DNA of 17,586 nt, taken from positions 1 through 17,586 of the forward strand of contig CAZGYE010000089.1 in the NCBI GenBank assembly GCA_964530165.1, read 5' to 3'. The notes under the pieces are model-generated. The model saw only the letters and a program-made list of their open reading frames with translations, did not search any database and was not told the DNA's origin. Each line of letters begins with the position of its first letter. Position 1 is the stretch's first letter. This DNA comes from CAZGYE01 sp964530165. GTDB lineage: Bacteria > Planctomycetota > Planctomycetia > Planctomycetales > Planctomycetaceae. Below, in pieces: positions 1 to 9,200 of this stretch. Position numbers and translations under genes: made by a program.

Positions 1-206
1 ATGATTGCCCTCCTTGGGATTACCCATCGAATTCCTTTGATGTCTCGCCCGCACCGCTATTCTCCCAAATTTCCCACCTACTTTCGAGACGCACACACAA
101 TTGCGGTCGATCCAGATTTGCGAGAGGAAAACGGCGAAAAAAATGGTACAGTGGTGGTCGGGCCGTCCATTCCCCTCCGACTTGACGAGCTGGCTGGAAC
201 GCTTCG

Positions 207-1709
207 ATGCCGGTGAAAGTACGCTGTCCAAGCTGCAAGAAGGTGCTCAACGTTCCCGACGCCGCTCGCGGCAAGGCGATCCAGTGTCCCCAATGCAAGG
301 GCAAAGTACGCGTGCCGGCGGGAAAGGGGGCGGTTCCCGCGGCAAAGGCGAAAAAGAAAGAAAAGACCCCCGCCACGACCGCCGTCGACCACGATGATTT
401 CTTGGCCAACCTCAGTCTCAAGAACATCGAAGACACCAGCGTTCGCGTCTGCCCCAAATGCGGCGCCGAGGCCAAAGAGGAAGAGACCGTCTGCGCGAAA
501 TGTGGCATCGATCTTGGCACCGGCCAACTCGGCGAAGCGGCCCGCAAAGAACAAGAGAAACTCCGCCGAAAGGGTCCCGATCCGGACGAGTTTTACGGAA
601 ACGCCTGGAAAGACCCTTGGGAGTTTATCCGCCGCAACAAGAAACTGGTGTTGCGGACAGTTCTTTACTGGTTGATTTACACCAGTCTGGCTGGCGGTTG
701 CGGTTACATGGTGCTGTGGTGCCACCGAGGTCCGCCGAAAGCGTTTTGGGGGTTCTGTGGATTCGTCTCGCTGATGGTGGCCCCCGGCTGGACCTGGTTT
801 CTGCACACCACGGTCATCGACGCCGCCCTGGAGAAAAAAGATCAGCTGAAACGGGTCCACTTCGACTTCTTTCTGTGCGCCGCATTAGGAATCAAGTTCT
901 TCGTTTGGCAATCCGTCTACCTGCTGCCGTTTGGTCTGATTGGATGGTTGCTTTTCAAGTTGGCGGGTCTGATTGCTGCACTCGTGATTGTCAGTCTGGG
1001 CGAATTGACGGCCTTGGCGACGTTTCCGATCGTCATGGCGCACATGTCGATGCCGGTCACCTATCGCGGATGGATGTTGCCGGTCATGGTGCAGGTGTTC
1101 TTCAAGACCACCACACAGTCACTGTATTGGGCCCTGATTTTCCTCGTCACCAACATCCCGGTCATCGCTGGAATCGTCGTCATCGCGGCCGTGTATGGCA
1201 ACGATCTGGCGGGTTTCGTCGATACGCTCCGCTTCAATGGCACCGTTGCAATGGCAGCCGGCACGGAACCGCCCAAGCCCCAAAAAAATGCGGAAGGAAA
1301 AGAAGTCCCCGTCGACGATCCGCTGGCGAAGTTTCGCGGTGTCGAGAAGAAAGAACTCAATGCCAGACCGTTGATCGTTCCGGGCGTCATCTGGCTGTTT
1401 GTCTGCGTGTTCTTTGGTTTTTCGTCGGTGTTCAACATGCGGTCGAACGGACAATTCGCCTGGTACTTCAAACGCCACCTCGACCTGATCGGAGAGGCCA
1501 AACAGATCGTCTACAAGCCGAAGGAAGTCGACGAAGCCGGAGAACCCATCGTCGACCCGAAGAAGGAACGGCAAAAAAAGATCGCCGCAGGAGTTGCTGT
1601 CGTGATTCTTTTGTACGTGGCCGCCAACTTTGTCTTGTATTTCGCAACCGGCGGCGATTATCTGCTGATTCCCAGCTTCCTAGCGCGTCTGTTGGGGATC
1701 ATCGAGTGA
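207..1709 (+). CDS. Zinc-ribbon polytopic membrane protein of unknown function
   Basis: This 500-aa protein starts with two zinc-ribbon-like modules. The first has Cys7/Cys10 and Cys27/Cys30 in two CPxC knuckles (MJ0042-like finger); the second has Cys82/Cys85 and Cys96/Cys99. A Lys/Ala-rich linker separates them. From about residue 145 the chain alternates charged stretches with about six or more hydrophobic segments: around the Tyr-Trp-Leu-Ile-Tyr region, a long paired segment in the middle, one near residue 310, one near 395 and one close to the C-terminus. It therefore lies in the inner membrane with the zinc ribbons probably cytoplasmic. No catalytic motif is visible. ATG at 207 is chosen because it places the first CPxC finger directly at the N-terminus; no good Shine-Dalgarno site precedes it, which is common in planctomycetes. 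The architecture (zinc ribbon plus membrane domain) is typical of planctomycete proteins of unknown role. I am confident that it is coding, not of its function. Confidence 0.85.
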   Translation: MPVKVRCPSCKKVLNVPDAARGKAIQCPQCKGKVRVPAGKGAVPAAKAKKKEKTPATTAVDHDDFLANLSLKNIEDTSVRVCPKCGAEAKEEETVCAKCGIDLGTGQLGEAARKEQEKLRRKGPDPDEFYGNAWKDPWEFIRRNKKLVLRTVLYWLIYTSLAGGCGYMVLWCHRGPPKAFWGFCGFVSLMVAPGWTWFLHTTVIDAALEKKDQLKRVHFDFFLCAALGIKFFVWQSVYLLPFGLIGWLLFKLAGLIAALVIVSLGELTALATFPIVMAHMSMPVTYRGWMLPVMVQVFFKTTTQSLYWALIFLVTNIPVIAGIVVIAAVYGNDLAGFVDTLRFNGTVAMAAGTEPPKPQKNAEGKEVPVDDPLAKFRGVEKKELNARPLIVPGVIWLFVCVFFGFSSVFNMRSNGQFAWYFKRHLDLIGEAKQIVYKPKEVDEAGEPIVDPKKERQKKIAAGVAVVILLYVAANFVLYFATGGDYLLIPSFLARLLGIIE

Positions 1710-1737
1710 AGCGGCCCCACATGCTTGACAAACTAAA

Positions 1738-1770
1738 AACGGGGCCGTTCCCTGACGGAACGACCCCGTT
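1738..1770 (-). terminator. Intrinsic terminator of the Cys-rich protein gene
   Basis: Arms 1738-1751 and 1757-1770 form a 14-bp stem with a 5-nt loop. The only imperfection is C1745/A1763, which is a mismatch if read on the plus strand but a G-U wobble in minus-strand RNA. The minus strand also continues directly into a T run (complement of the A run 1734-1739). Both facts orient it to the minus-strand gene ending at 1835. It could also stop plus-strand transcription from the membrane-protein gene ending at 1709, but the U tract on that side is poor. Confidence 0.85.
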
Positions 1771-1834
1771 GCTCTGTTGTGTCATTGCAGCCCAAGACCT
1801 CGCGAACGGAAACCCTGGATGCAACAAATCGTTG

Positions 1835-2206
1835 TTACGCTTTCTTCTTGGGCGCCGGTGCCGGAGCTTTTTTCTTCGGCGCAGGTGGCGCAGGTGCTGC
1901 TTTTTCCGCCGGAGGAGCAGCAGGTGCTTCCTCGACCGCCTTCGGCGCGGCGGCGCCCGCACAACTGGGGCGAGGCGTACAGCACGTCGGTGCCGGCTTG
2001 CAGCATGTGGGTGCCGGCCGACAGCACACCGGTGCCGGTCGATGACAAGTGATTTTCGGCCTGTGGCAACTCACTCTGTGGGGCCTGCTGCAGCCACAGC
2101 TACCGTGATGACCACCGAACAGCCAACCGGCTTGCGCTGTTCCGCTGCCGGCTAGCATCAGGCCGGCGGCCCCCAAAACAACCAATCCAAACAACTTGCG
2201 ACTCAT
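1835..2206 (-). CDS. Small secreted Cys-rich protein with Pro-Ala-Pro-x-Cys-Cys heptads
   Basis: The 123-aa product begins with a signal peptide (residues 1-26, hydrophobic core LVVLGAAGLMLAG, likely cleavage after AQA). The mature part has a Gly/His stretch (GGHHGSCGCS), then basic His/Arg/Cys spacers, then four heptads at residues 57-84: PAPVCCR, PAPTCCK, PAPTCCT and PRPSCAG. It holds 11 cysteines in all. The last 40 residues are Ala/Pro/Lys rich and end in two KKKA-type clusters. The start is set at ATG 2206 by an AGGAGG site 6 nt upstream; an in-frame TTG farther upstream overlaps that site and is rejected. The gene has its own promoter and terminator, so it is a single-gene unit. The family is unknown to me. 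Disulfide-linked or metal-binding structural protein, possibly of the envelope, is an inference from the Cys and His content. Confidence 0.8.
   Translation of the reverse strand: MSRKLFGLVVLGAAGLMLAGSGTAQAGWLFGGHHGSCGCSRPHRVSCHRPKITCHRPAPVCCRPAPTCCKPAPTCCTPRPSCAGAAAPKAVEEAPAAPPAEKAAPAPPAPKKKAPAPAPKKKA
1976..2038 (-). repeat. 21-bp tandem repeat (3 copies) encoding PAPxCCx heptads
   Basis: Three diverged 21-bp units lie head to tail inside the Cys-rich gene and encode residues 57-77 as PAPVCCR, PAPTCCK and PAPTCCT. A fourth, more degenerate unit (PRPSCAG) extends to 1955. The repeat is in frame, so copy-number changes would alter length without breaking the protein. Confidence 0.8.
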
Positions 2207-2212
2207 TGGTGT

Positions 2213-2218
2213 CCTCCT
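2213..2218 (-). promoter_or_regulatory. Ribosome binding site AGGAGG that decides the start at 2206
   Basis: The minus strand reads AGGAGG, then 6 nt, then ATG. This makes the ATG at 2206 the start rather than the in-frame TTG that overlaps the site. Confidence 0.85.
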
Positions 2219-2260
2219 CAAGATGGTGAAACTCTACCGCTTGTACCGATTACGGACTTT

Positions 2261-2288
2261 ACCATATCAAACGACGTTGTTTTGTCAA
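2261..2288 (-). promoter_or_regulatory. Sigma-70-type promoter of the Cys-rich protein gene
   Basis: The minus strand has a perfect -35 box TTGACA (2283-2288), a 16-bp spacer, and a -10-like TATGGT (2261-2266; 4 of 6 to consensus). The predicted transcription start is near 2254, which gives a leader of roughly 45-50 nt before the AGGAGG and ATG. CGTTTGA occurs twice here, once overlapping the -35 box and once at the end of the spacer; it could be an operator-like direct repeat, but that is speculative. Confidence 0.6.
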
Positions 2289-2356
2289 ACGAAAACGGAA
2301 AAGATTTCGCCGAAAAAATATCTGTGTCGCCCTAACAAACATCAACAGTTCTAAAT

Positions 2357-3265
2357 ATGTCTCACAGTCAGCACAGGAACGACCAGTCGCCCAGCACCGG
2401 CGCACCCGGCTCGAACGAGTCGACTCGAAAATGGGAATTCCGCTCGCTCGATTTCGAGTTGGGAGGTTTTCCGTTGCTCATGGGCATTGTGAACGTCACG
2501 CCCGACAGCTTTTCTGACGGGGGGCGTTTTCTCGATCGCGATGCGGCCGTGCGGCACGCTCTGGACCTCGTCGCGGACGGAGCCGATCTGCTCGACGTCG
2601 GTGGCGAGTCGACCCGGCCGGGGGCCGATCCGGTCACTCCCGGCGAAGAGCTGCGACGCGTGATGCCCGTGATCGAGCGGCTGGCACAAGAGACCGCGGT
2701 TCCCATCTCCATCGACACGACAAAAGCGGAAGTCGCTCGCCGAGCGCTGGCTGCCGGCGCCGTCATCGTCAACGACGTCTCCGCACTGACGGCGGACGTC
2801 GACATGCCCGACATTTGCCGAGAAACCGGTGCCGGCGTCGTCTGCATGCACAGGCAGGGCACGCCGCGAACCATGCAGGACAATCCGCACTACGACGACG
2901 TCGTCGCTGAAGTGTGTGCGTTTCTGGCCGAGCGCCTCGACACGCTCCAAAAACAGGGAATCCCACCGGAACGTGTGGTCGTCGATCCGGGAATCGGCTT
3001 CGGCAAGACGGCCCAACACAATCTTGAAATCCTGTCGAACGTCAGGCGGTTTCGAGCGCTCGGCCGGCCAGTCTTGATCGGACATTCCCGGAAGCGATTC
3101 CTGAGCAAGCTGCTCGGACGACCTGTCGACGAGCGCGCCGACGCCACGCTGGGCATCGCCGTCGCACTGGCCATGCAGTCGACCGACATCATCCGGCTCC
3201 ACGACGTGCGGGCGACCCGCGACGCCCTGCTGGCCTGGCAGGCCGTTGCAAGCCGGCTGGATTGA
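2357..3265 (+). CDS. folP: Dihydropteroate synthase
   Basis: The protein (302 aa) condenses p-aminobenzoate with 6-hydroxymethyl-7,8-dihydropterin diphosphate to give dihydropteroate in folate synthesis, in the cytoplasm. The TIM-barrel motifs are all present: MGIVNVTPDSFSDGG (residues 42-56), DVGGESTRPGA, SIDTTKAEVA, NDVS, MHRQGTPRTMQ, DPGIGFGKT and GHSRKRFL near the C-terminal part, followed by RLHDVRATRDA. About 38 residues precede the usual start of the barrel, with a Ser/Asn-rich stretch, so an alternative internal start is possible, but no better ATG lies close before the motif. No Shine-Dalgarno site is visible. Length after the extra N-terminus matches the family. It is transcribed away from the Cys-rich gene and has no folate neighbours here. 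Confidence 0.96.
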   Translation: MSHSQHRNDQSPSTGAPGSNESTRKWEFRSLDFELGGFPLLMGIVNVTPDSFSDGGRFLDRDAAVRHALDLVADGADLLDVGGESTRPGADPVTPGEELRRVMPVIERLAQETAVPISIDTTKAEVARRALAAGAVIVNDVSALTADVDMPDICRETGAGVVCMHRQGTPRTMQDNPHYDDVVAEVCAFLAERLDTLQKQGIPPERVVVDPGIGFGKTAQHNLEILSNVRRFRALGRPVLIGHSRKRFLSKLLGRPVDERADATLGIAVALAMQSTDIIRLHDVRATRDALLAWQAVASRLD

Positions 3266-3645
3266 AACGGCTGCGGCCGCGACGAGACCACCACCGGCAC
3301 CAGAAGACCGACTCCAAAGCGCTCGTGCCGCGTTGAGCCCGGATTATTCACGTGTCCTTCCCAAAAACTCCATCCAGCAATCGTACCAGCGGATTGGACG
3401 CACATCGAACTGGGTGACAGTCGAGAAGATGGCACGAAGAAGCACGGAATCTCACGCGAAGCCAGCACGATCATGTGATTGAGGCACTCTCGACGTCGCG
3501 ATGAAAACCGGATAAACTGACTGATATTCCTGACAGCCTGTCAAGAAACCTGGTACGAGCCGCTTGCCGTGAGCGAGCGGAGTGAGCGTTCTCGGAGAAA
3601 CGATCGCTCCCTGACGGTCGCGGCTCTGAAAAACGGAGACCGGAC
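3266..3645. other. 380-bp intergenic region upstream of the haem-protein block
   Basis: No reading frame with recognisable coding character was found. Its right part (3557-3626) is a large imperfect palindrome, and a Shine-Dalgarno-like GGAGA (3635-3639) lies 6 nt before the ATG at 3646. I see no convincing -35/-10 pair and no clear U-tract terminator for folP. The promoter for the four-gene block presumably lies here, but I cannot place it. Confidence 0.6.
3557..3626. repeat. REP-like imperfect palindrome
   Basis: Three nested complementary pairs form one long hairpin: GAGCCGC (3557-3563) with GCGGCTC (3620-3626), CCGT (3567-3570) with ACGG (3614-3617), and GAGCG (3571-3575) with CGCTC (3605-3609). 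The loop also carries GCGGAGTGAGCG. The appearance, with a GAGCGAGCGGAGTGAGCG run on one side and CGCTCCCTGACGGTCGCGG on the other, resembles dispersed intergenic repeats of planctomycete genomes (from memory). It has no U tract and ends 19 bp before the start codon at 3646. Confidence 0.6.
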
Positions 3646-6207
3646 ATGATGACTTCTGCCGCCGTTGTACGGGCTTTTCGGTTTGCCGCCACAGGACGGA
3701 TTGTTGCCGCCACAGGACGGATTGTTGCCGCCACAGGCGGATTGTTGTTGATCTTGTCAGCCGGGCGTTTCGTCGAGGCCGCTCCCCAAGCGCCGGCGAC
3801 CAACAGCCCCGCGACGTTGCGGGCGGCCATCGAAGACCTGATGAGCAACTTTGGTGATCGCTACGCGGGGGGCGGTCGGTTTCTGGTCGAACTCGCCGAG
3901 ATCGAGCAGCGACTGCAAACCGCCCGGGGCAAAGCGGCTCAACAAGTTCAGCGCGAGTTCCTCGCCCTGCAGCGTCAAGCGCTGCTGGCCAACCCGTTGG
4001 TCAACGGCCGGCCCATTTTGTTCGTCGTTCGCTCCCAATACGCGGCCGACCACCACAACACGGCCACCATCTTCCAGACCGGAGAAATCAACACCCACAA
4101 GTTCCGCGGCCCCGGAGCGATCAAGACCATCGACCTGGCCCACGGCGGCGTGGTCACGAACCTGCTGGACGTTCCTCGCGGCGTGGCTCGGGACCCGGAC
4201 GTGAGCGAGGACGGCCGACGCATCCTCTTCGCGATGCGAAAAGACATCACCGACGACTATCACCTCTACGAGATGAAGGCCGACGGTGCCGGCTTACGGC
4301 AACTGACGTTCGGCTCGGGTGTCTCGGACATCGATCCGGTGTACCTTCCGGACGGACGGATCGTGTTCACTTCGAGCCGCGAGCCGAAATACTGCATGTG
4401 TAATCGGCACATCATGGGCAACCTGTTTCGCATGGAGGCCGACGGAAGCAATCTGCTTCAGATCGGCAAGAACACTCTGTTCGAAGGACACAGTTCGCTG
4501 CTGCCCGACGGCCGGATCGTTTATGACCGGTGGGAATACGTCGACCGCAATTTCGGCGACGCCCAAGGACTGTGGACCTGCAATCCCGACGGCACGAACC
4601 ACACGATCTTCTGGGGAAACAACACGAAATCGCCCGGGGCGGTCCTGGAGGCGCGGATTCTTCCGGGCAGCCATCGGGTCATCGCGGTGTTCGGCTCGTG
4701 TCACGACAGGCCGTGGGGGGCGCTGGCCATCATCGACCGCCGCGTCGGTCTGGACGGCAAACAACCGGTCGTCCGCATCTGGCCCGCCGCCGCGATGGAC
4801 CTGGTGATGAAGGGCAACTACGACATGTTCAAGCGGGTCGCGCCCAAGTACGAAGACCCGTATCCATTGAGCGACAAGTATTTTCTGTGTTCGCGGCAAA
4901 CGGGCCGGGGCGAGCAGATGGGCCTGTACCTGCTCGACGTTTTCGGCAACGAACTGCTGGTGCACAGCGAAGGGGCCGGCTGCTTCGACCCGATGCCGCT
5001 CGGTTCCCGGCAGCCGCCGCCGACAATGACCGATCGCGTCCATCTCGATCGCAAGACCGGCAAGTTCTACGTGGTCGACGTCTATCTCGGCACCGGCATG
5101 GAACGGGTCAAACGGGGGACCGTAAAATATCTGCGGGTGGTCGAATCGCCGGAGAAAAGGTTCTGGTCCCCAAGAAGTTGGAACGGGGCGGGGACCCAGG
5201 CGCCGGGCATGAACTGGCACGACTTCAACAACAAACGGATCCTCGGAACCGTCGAGGTGGAGGCGGACGGCTCAGCCTATTTCGAGATCCCGGCCAACCG
5301 GTTCGTGTTCTTCCAACTGTTGGATGAGAAGGGGATGATGGTCCAGTCGATGCGCAGCGGAACGATCATTCGGCCTGGCGAGACGATCGGCTGCGTCGGA
5401 TGTCACGACAACCGCCACGCGGCCGCGCCCAACCAGCCCAAGATGGCGATACGGCGGACCCCGCGACCACTAAAACCTTGGCGCGGGCCGCAGCGTATTT
5501 TCTCTTACACCGCCGAAGTCCAGCCGGTGTTCGACAAGCATTGCGTCTCCTGTCACGATTACGGCCAGCCTGCGGGCAAGAAACTCAACCTGGCCGGCGA
5601 CGCGGGGCTGATTTTCAACGTCTCGTATGCCGAGCTGTGGCGCAAAAAACAGATCAACGTCGTCGGCGGCGGCCCGGCGGACATTCTGCCGCCTTACACC
5701 TGGGGCAGCCACACCAGCAAACTCGTCAAGGTGATTTCCGGCGATCATTATGGTGTCAAGCTGGACGCTGAGAGCTTCGACCGAATCGTCACCTGGATCG
5801 ACGTGAACGCCCCCTATTATCCCTCCTACGCCAGCGCCTACCCGAACAACTTGTACGGCCGCTCGCCGCTCGCCGACGGGCCGCTTGCCGAGCTCAGCAA
5901 GCTGGTGGGCGTCAACCTGAAAGATCAGCGATACGTCGCGCAGATCAGCTTCGATCGCCCGCAGCTCAGCCCCTGCCTCGCACGGTTCAAGAACGAGAAC
6001 GACCCGCGACGCAACCGCGCCCTGGCGATCATCCGCGACGGTGCTTCGATGCTGGCCAAACAACCCCGCCCGGATAGGCCCAACTTCCAACTCGTCGGAG
6101 TGGACGTCGGGCGCAACGCCAAGTACGGCACGTTGGCACGGAATCGCGAGGCGCTGCTCGAACAGGAAAAAGAACAAAACAAGAAAGACAAAACCGCGCC
6201 GAATTAA
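3646..6207 (+). CDS. Secreted di-haem protein, hydrazine synthase alpha subunit-like
   Basis: The protein has 853 aa. A signal peptide (about residues 1-46, hydrophobic GGLLLILSAG, cleavage near VEA/AP) contains a 7-residue tandem repeat. A short helical region follows (about 57-115), then TolB/PD40-type propeller blades, visible as DPDVSEDGRRILF (about 183), DIDPVYLPDGRIVFTS (229) and GHSSLLPDGRIVYDRW (281). Cys250, Cys252 and Cys352-His353 are possible metal ligands. The HZS-alpha middle-domain region carries C583-V-G-C586-H587, and a C-terminal cytochrome c-like domain carries C633-V-S-C636-H637. The start ATG has GGAGA 6 nt upstream. Known hydrazine synthase alpha binds two c-type haems in this domain order; here no beta/gamma partner genes are seen, so the reaction is unknown. 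It is the first gene of a tandem paralogue pair and should act in the periplasm as a redox protein. Confidence 0.88.
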   Translation: MMTSAAVVRAFRFAATGRIVAATGRIVAATGGLLLILSAGRFVEAAPQAPATNSPATLRAAIEDLMSNFGDRYAGGGRFLVELAEIEQRLQTARGKAAQQVQREFLALQRQALLANPLVNGRPILFVVRSQYAADHHNTATIFQTGEINTHKFRGPGAIKTIDLAHGGVVTNLLDVPRGVARDPDVSEDGRRILFAMRKDITDDYHLYEMKADGAGLRQLTFGSGVSDIDPVYLPDGRIVFTSSREPKYCMCNRHIMGNLFRMEADGSNLLQIGKNTLFEGHSSLLPDGRIVYDRWEYVDRNFGDAQGLWTCNPDGTNHTIFWGNNTKSPGAVLEARILPGSHRVIAVFGSCHDRPWGALAIIDRRVGLDGKQPVVRIWPAAAMDLVMKGNYDMFKRVAPKYEDPYPLSDKYFLCSRQTGRGEQMGLYLLDVFGNELLVHSEGAGCFDPMPLGSRQPPPTMTDRVHLDRKTGKFYVVDVYLGTGMERVKRGTVKYLRVVESPEKRFWSPRSWNGAGTQAPGMNWHDFNNKRILGTVEVEADGSAYFEIPANRFVFFQLLDEKGMMVQSMRSGTIIRPGETIGCVGCHDNRHAAAPNQPKMAIRRTPRPLKPWRGPQRIFSYTAEVQPVFDKHCVSCHDYGQPAGKKLNLAGDAGLIFNVSYAELWRKKQINVVGGGPADILPPYTWGSHTSKLVKVISGDHYGVKLDAESFDRIVTWIDVNAPYYPSYASAYPNNLYGRSPLADGPLAELSKLVGVNLKDQRYVAQISFDRPQLSPCLARFKNENDPRRNRALAIIRDGASMLAKQPRPDRPNFQLVGVDVGRNAKYGTLARNREALLEQEKEQNKKDKTAPN
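3685..3746 (+). repeat. 21-bp tandem repeat inside the signal peptide
   Basis: Unit GCCGCCACAGGACGGATTGTT occurs at 3685-3705 and 3706-3726 exactly. A third copy (3727-3746) lacks one A and is 20 bp. The first two encode AATGRIV twice; the deletion moves the third copy to AATGGLLL, giving the hydrophobic core of the signal peptide. Confidence 0.9.
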
Positions 6208-6245
6208 CCCGACACGCAGCGAAATGAATTTTCCCGAAACGAAGC

Positions 6246-6250
6246 AGGAG
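6246..6250 (+). promoter_or_regulatory. Ribosome binding site of the second haem protein
   Basis: AGGAG lies 8 nt before the ATG at 6259, in the 51-nt gap after the first haem gene. The small gap and lack of a terminator support co-transcription. Confidence 0.7.
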
Positions 6251-6258
6251 AACAGACC

Positions 6259-9200
6259 ATGACGAATGAATCTGAAATGACGCAGGACAGGAGTCGTTGG
6301 TCGAGGATTGTGTTGGCCGGGTTGTATCTCGCGGCCGGCTTGAGTTCGTTTTCAGTTCTCGGTCCTGCCTGGGGCAAGCCGCCGGTTAAGGATGCGCCGG
6401 CTAAGGAGCCGGCCGGGTCGTTCACACTTCCCGCTTATGCGTTCGATCGCGGCAACGCCAAGACGTTCACGAAGCAGTGGGCCGATGCCGAGCCGATGGT
6501 GGCTTTCGGCGGTCAAAGCCCGGTGGTGATCGAGTACGACGTCGACTTCCCGGTGGCCGCCGAGTACGCATTGAGCATCTATTACGCTGCCGCGGGCGCC
6601 CGGCCGGTCGAGCTGTCCCTGGATGGAAAGAACGTCGGGCGGTGTTGCCGCTCCGCCACGGGAAGCTGGAACACCAGCAAGGCGAAATGGGAAGAGACGT
6701 GTCGTCTGAGCATCTCGAAAGGCAAACACACGCTGAAACTGAAGCGCGTCGGGGCGTTTCCGCACGTCGTCAGCCTGCGGTTTGACTCGCCCGCGCCGTT
6801 CCCCAAGGGCTGGAAGCTGTACCGTCCCCAGGCGCGCACGCTCAAAAGCCCGCCGCCGGCGCCCATCTACACGCGATACACGCCGGACAACGTCGACGTC
6901 GTCGCGCTGCGGCTGGCGATCGGCGACCTGACGAACACCTTCGGCGACGGCTATCCCCGCGGCGCCGTGTATTTGAAACGGCTGGACGAGCTGGAAGCTC
7001 AGTTGAAACGGCTGCAGGACAAACCGTCCGATGAGTTAAAAGATACGAAGCAGGCCCTGATCGCTCTGAAGCGAGAGGCGCTGCTGGAGAATCCCTTGCT
7101 GGACTTCGACGAGCTGCTGCTGGTCCAACGAGGCGTGAAATCCCCCAACCTCGGCCTGCCGCGGAACTGGCAGAGTAATTCGAGTTTGAGACAAACCGGG
7201 TACGACGACCAGATCGCATCGCTCTCGCCGGTGGGTCCCGACGGTAAATTGACCACGATCTTCAAGCCCGATGGCGGTCGGTTCGTCGGCGACGTCGACC
7301 TGCATTTCGATGCAGACAGAATGTTGTTCTCCATGCCGGGCGACAACAAGCGCTGGCAGGTGTTCGAAGTGCGCGTCGACGGTTCGGGCGTGAAGCAGCT
7401 CACCGGCGAACAACCCGACGTCGACAGCTACGACGCCTGCTACCTACCCGACGGGAAGATCATCTTCACATCCACCGCTTGCTTTGTGGGCGTTCCCTGT
7501 GTGTACGGCAACGCGCACGTGGCCAACCTGTACGTGATGGACGCCGATGGGAAGAACATCCGCCAGCTCTGCTTCGATCAAGAGCACGATTGGTGTCCCA
7601 CCGTGCTGCCAGGCGGACGCGTCCTCTACTCCCGCTGGGAATACACCGACACGCCGCATTCGAACACGCGGCTATTGTTCCACATGAATCCGGACGGCAC
7701 TGAGCAAACGGCATACTACGGGAGCAATTCGTACTGGCCGAATTCCGTTTTCTACGCGCGACCTGTGCCCGGAGACGCGACGAAGGTTGTGGGCGTCATC
7801 GGCGGCCATCACGACAATCCGCGGATGGGCGAATTGATTCTGTTCGACCCGGCCCGCGGCCGCCGTGAAGCGGACGGGGCCGTGCAGCGAATCCCCGGCC
7901 GCGGCAAGAAGGTCGAGCCGATCATCCGCGACGGGTTGACCATCAATAGCTGGCCCAAGTTTCTACATCCGTATCCGCTCAGCGAGAAGTACTTCTTGGT
8001 CTCGTCGAAGCCGACGCCGACGTCGCTGTGGGGCGTCTTTCTGGTCGACGTGTTCGACAACATGACGCTGATCAAAGAGCTGCCCGGCTACGCCCTGTTG
8101 GAGCCGCTGCCGAAGCGCAAAACACCGACCCCGCCCATCATCGCCGACAAGGTGAAGCTGGCCAGCAAGACCGCGACCGTCTACATCTCAGACATCTATG
8201 CGGGTGAAGGGCTCAAGGGCATTCCCCGCGGAACGGTCAAACGCTTGCGGGTCTTTACGTATCACTTCGCCTACCAGGGTATGGGGGGGCTGTTGGGCGT
8301 GATCGGCATGGACGGCCCCTGGGACATCAAACGGGTGATCGGCACGGTGCCCGTTCACGAGGACGGCTCGGCCAAGTTCGAGATACCGGCTAACACGCCC
8401 ATTTCCCTGCAGCCTCTGGACGAAGAAGGCAAGGCCCTGCAACTCATGCGGAGCTGGATGACCGCCATGCCGGGCGAGGCCGTTTCCTGCAAGGGATGCC
8501 ACGGATCGCACAACGCCGCGCCTGTGACCAGACAGACCATGGCCCAGACCCAACCGACGGCGAAGATCGAGCCGTGGTACGGTCCGACGCGCGGGTTCAG
8601 CTTCCCGCGGGAAGTGCAACCGGTCCTCGACAAGTATTGCGTCGGTTGCCACAACGGCCAGCCTCAAGCCGACGGCGCGGAAATTCCCGACCTGCGGGGA
8701 AGCGTGAAACTCACCGATTGGCGTTCCATCACGCCGGGCAACGGCGGCGGACATGCTGGCAAGTTCTCGGTCGGCTATGCCGAGCTGCAGCGGTTCGTGC
8801 GACGGCCCGGCATCGAGAGCGACTACCACATGCTCGAACCCATGGAATATCACGCCGATACCACGCAGCTCGTTCAGATTCTCAAGAAGGGGCATCACAA
8901 CGTCAAGCTGGACGCCGAGGCGTGGGACCGGCTTATCACTTGGATCGACCTGAACTGCCCGTACCACGGCACCTGGGGCGAAGAGCTGGACAATCCCGGC
9001 CGCCAGCGGGGCCGCCGACGTGAGTTGCTCAAGCGATACGGCGGCGTCGACGACGATCCCGAAGCCGTGCCGAAAACCGACAAAGCGGCCGTCGAACCGG
9101 TGGTCCCCGAACCGCTGCCCGCGGCCAAGGACCAGGTTGTCGATTGTCCGAATTGGCCCTTCGATGCGGCCGAGGCCCGGCTGCGTCAACAGGCCGCCGG

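Noticed and set aside
1..206. Small frame from ATG 1 upstream of the membrane protein
   Set aside because: It has no coding character and runs into the start of the membrane protein in another frame. No convincing promoter was seen in 1-206 either.
458..2155. 565-aa plus-strand open frame overlapping the membrane protein
   Set aside because: It is Arg/His-rich, lacks any domain and overlaps a well-supported membrane protein in another frame plus the Cys-rich gene; it is a high-GC shadow.
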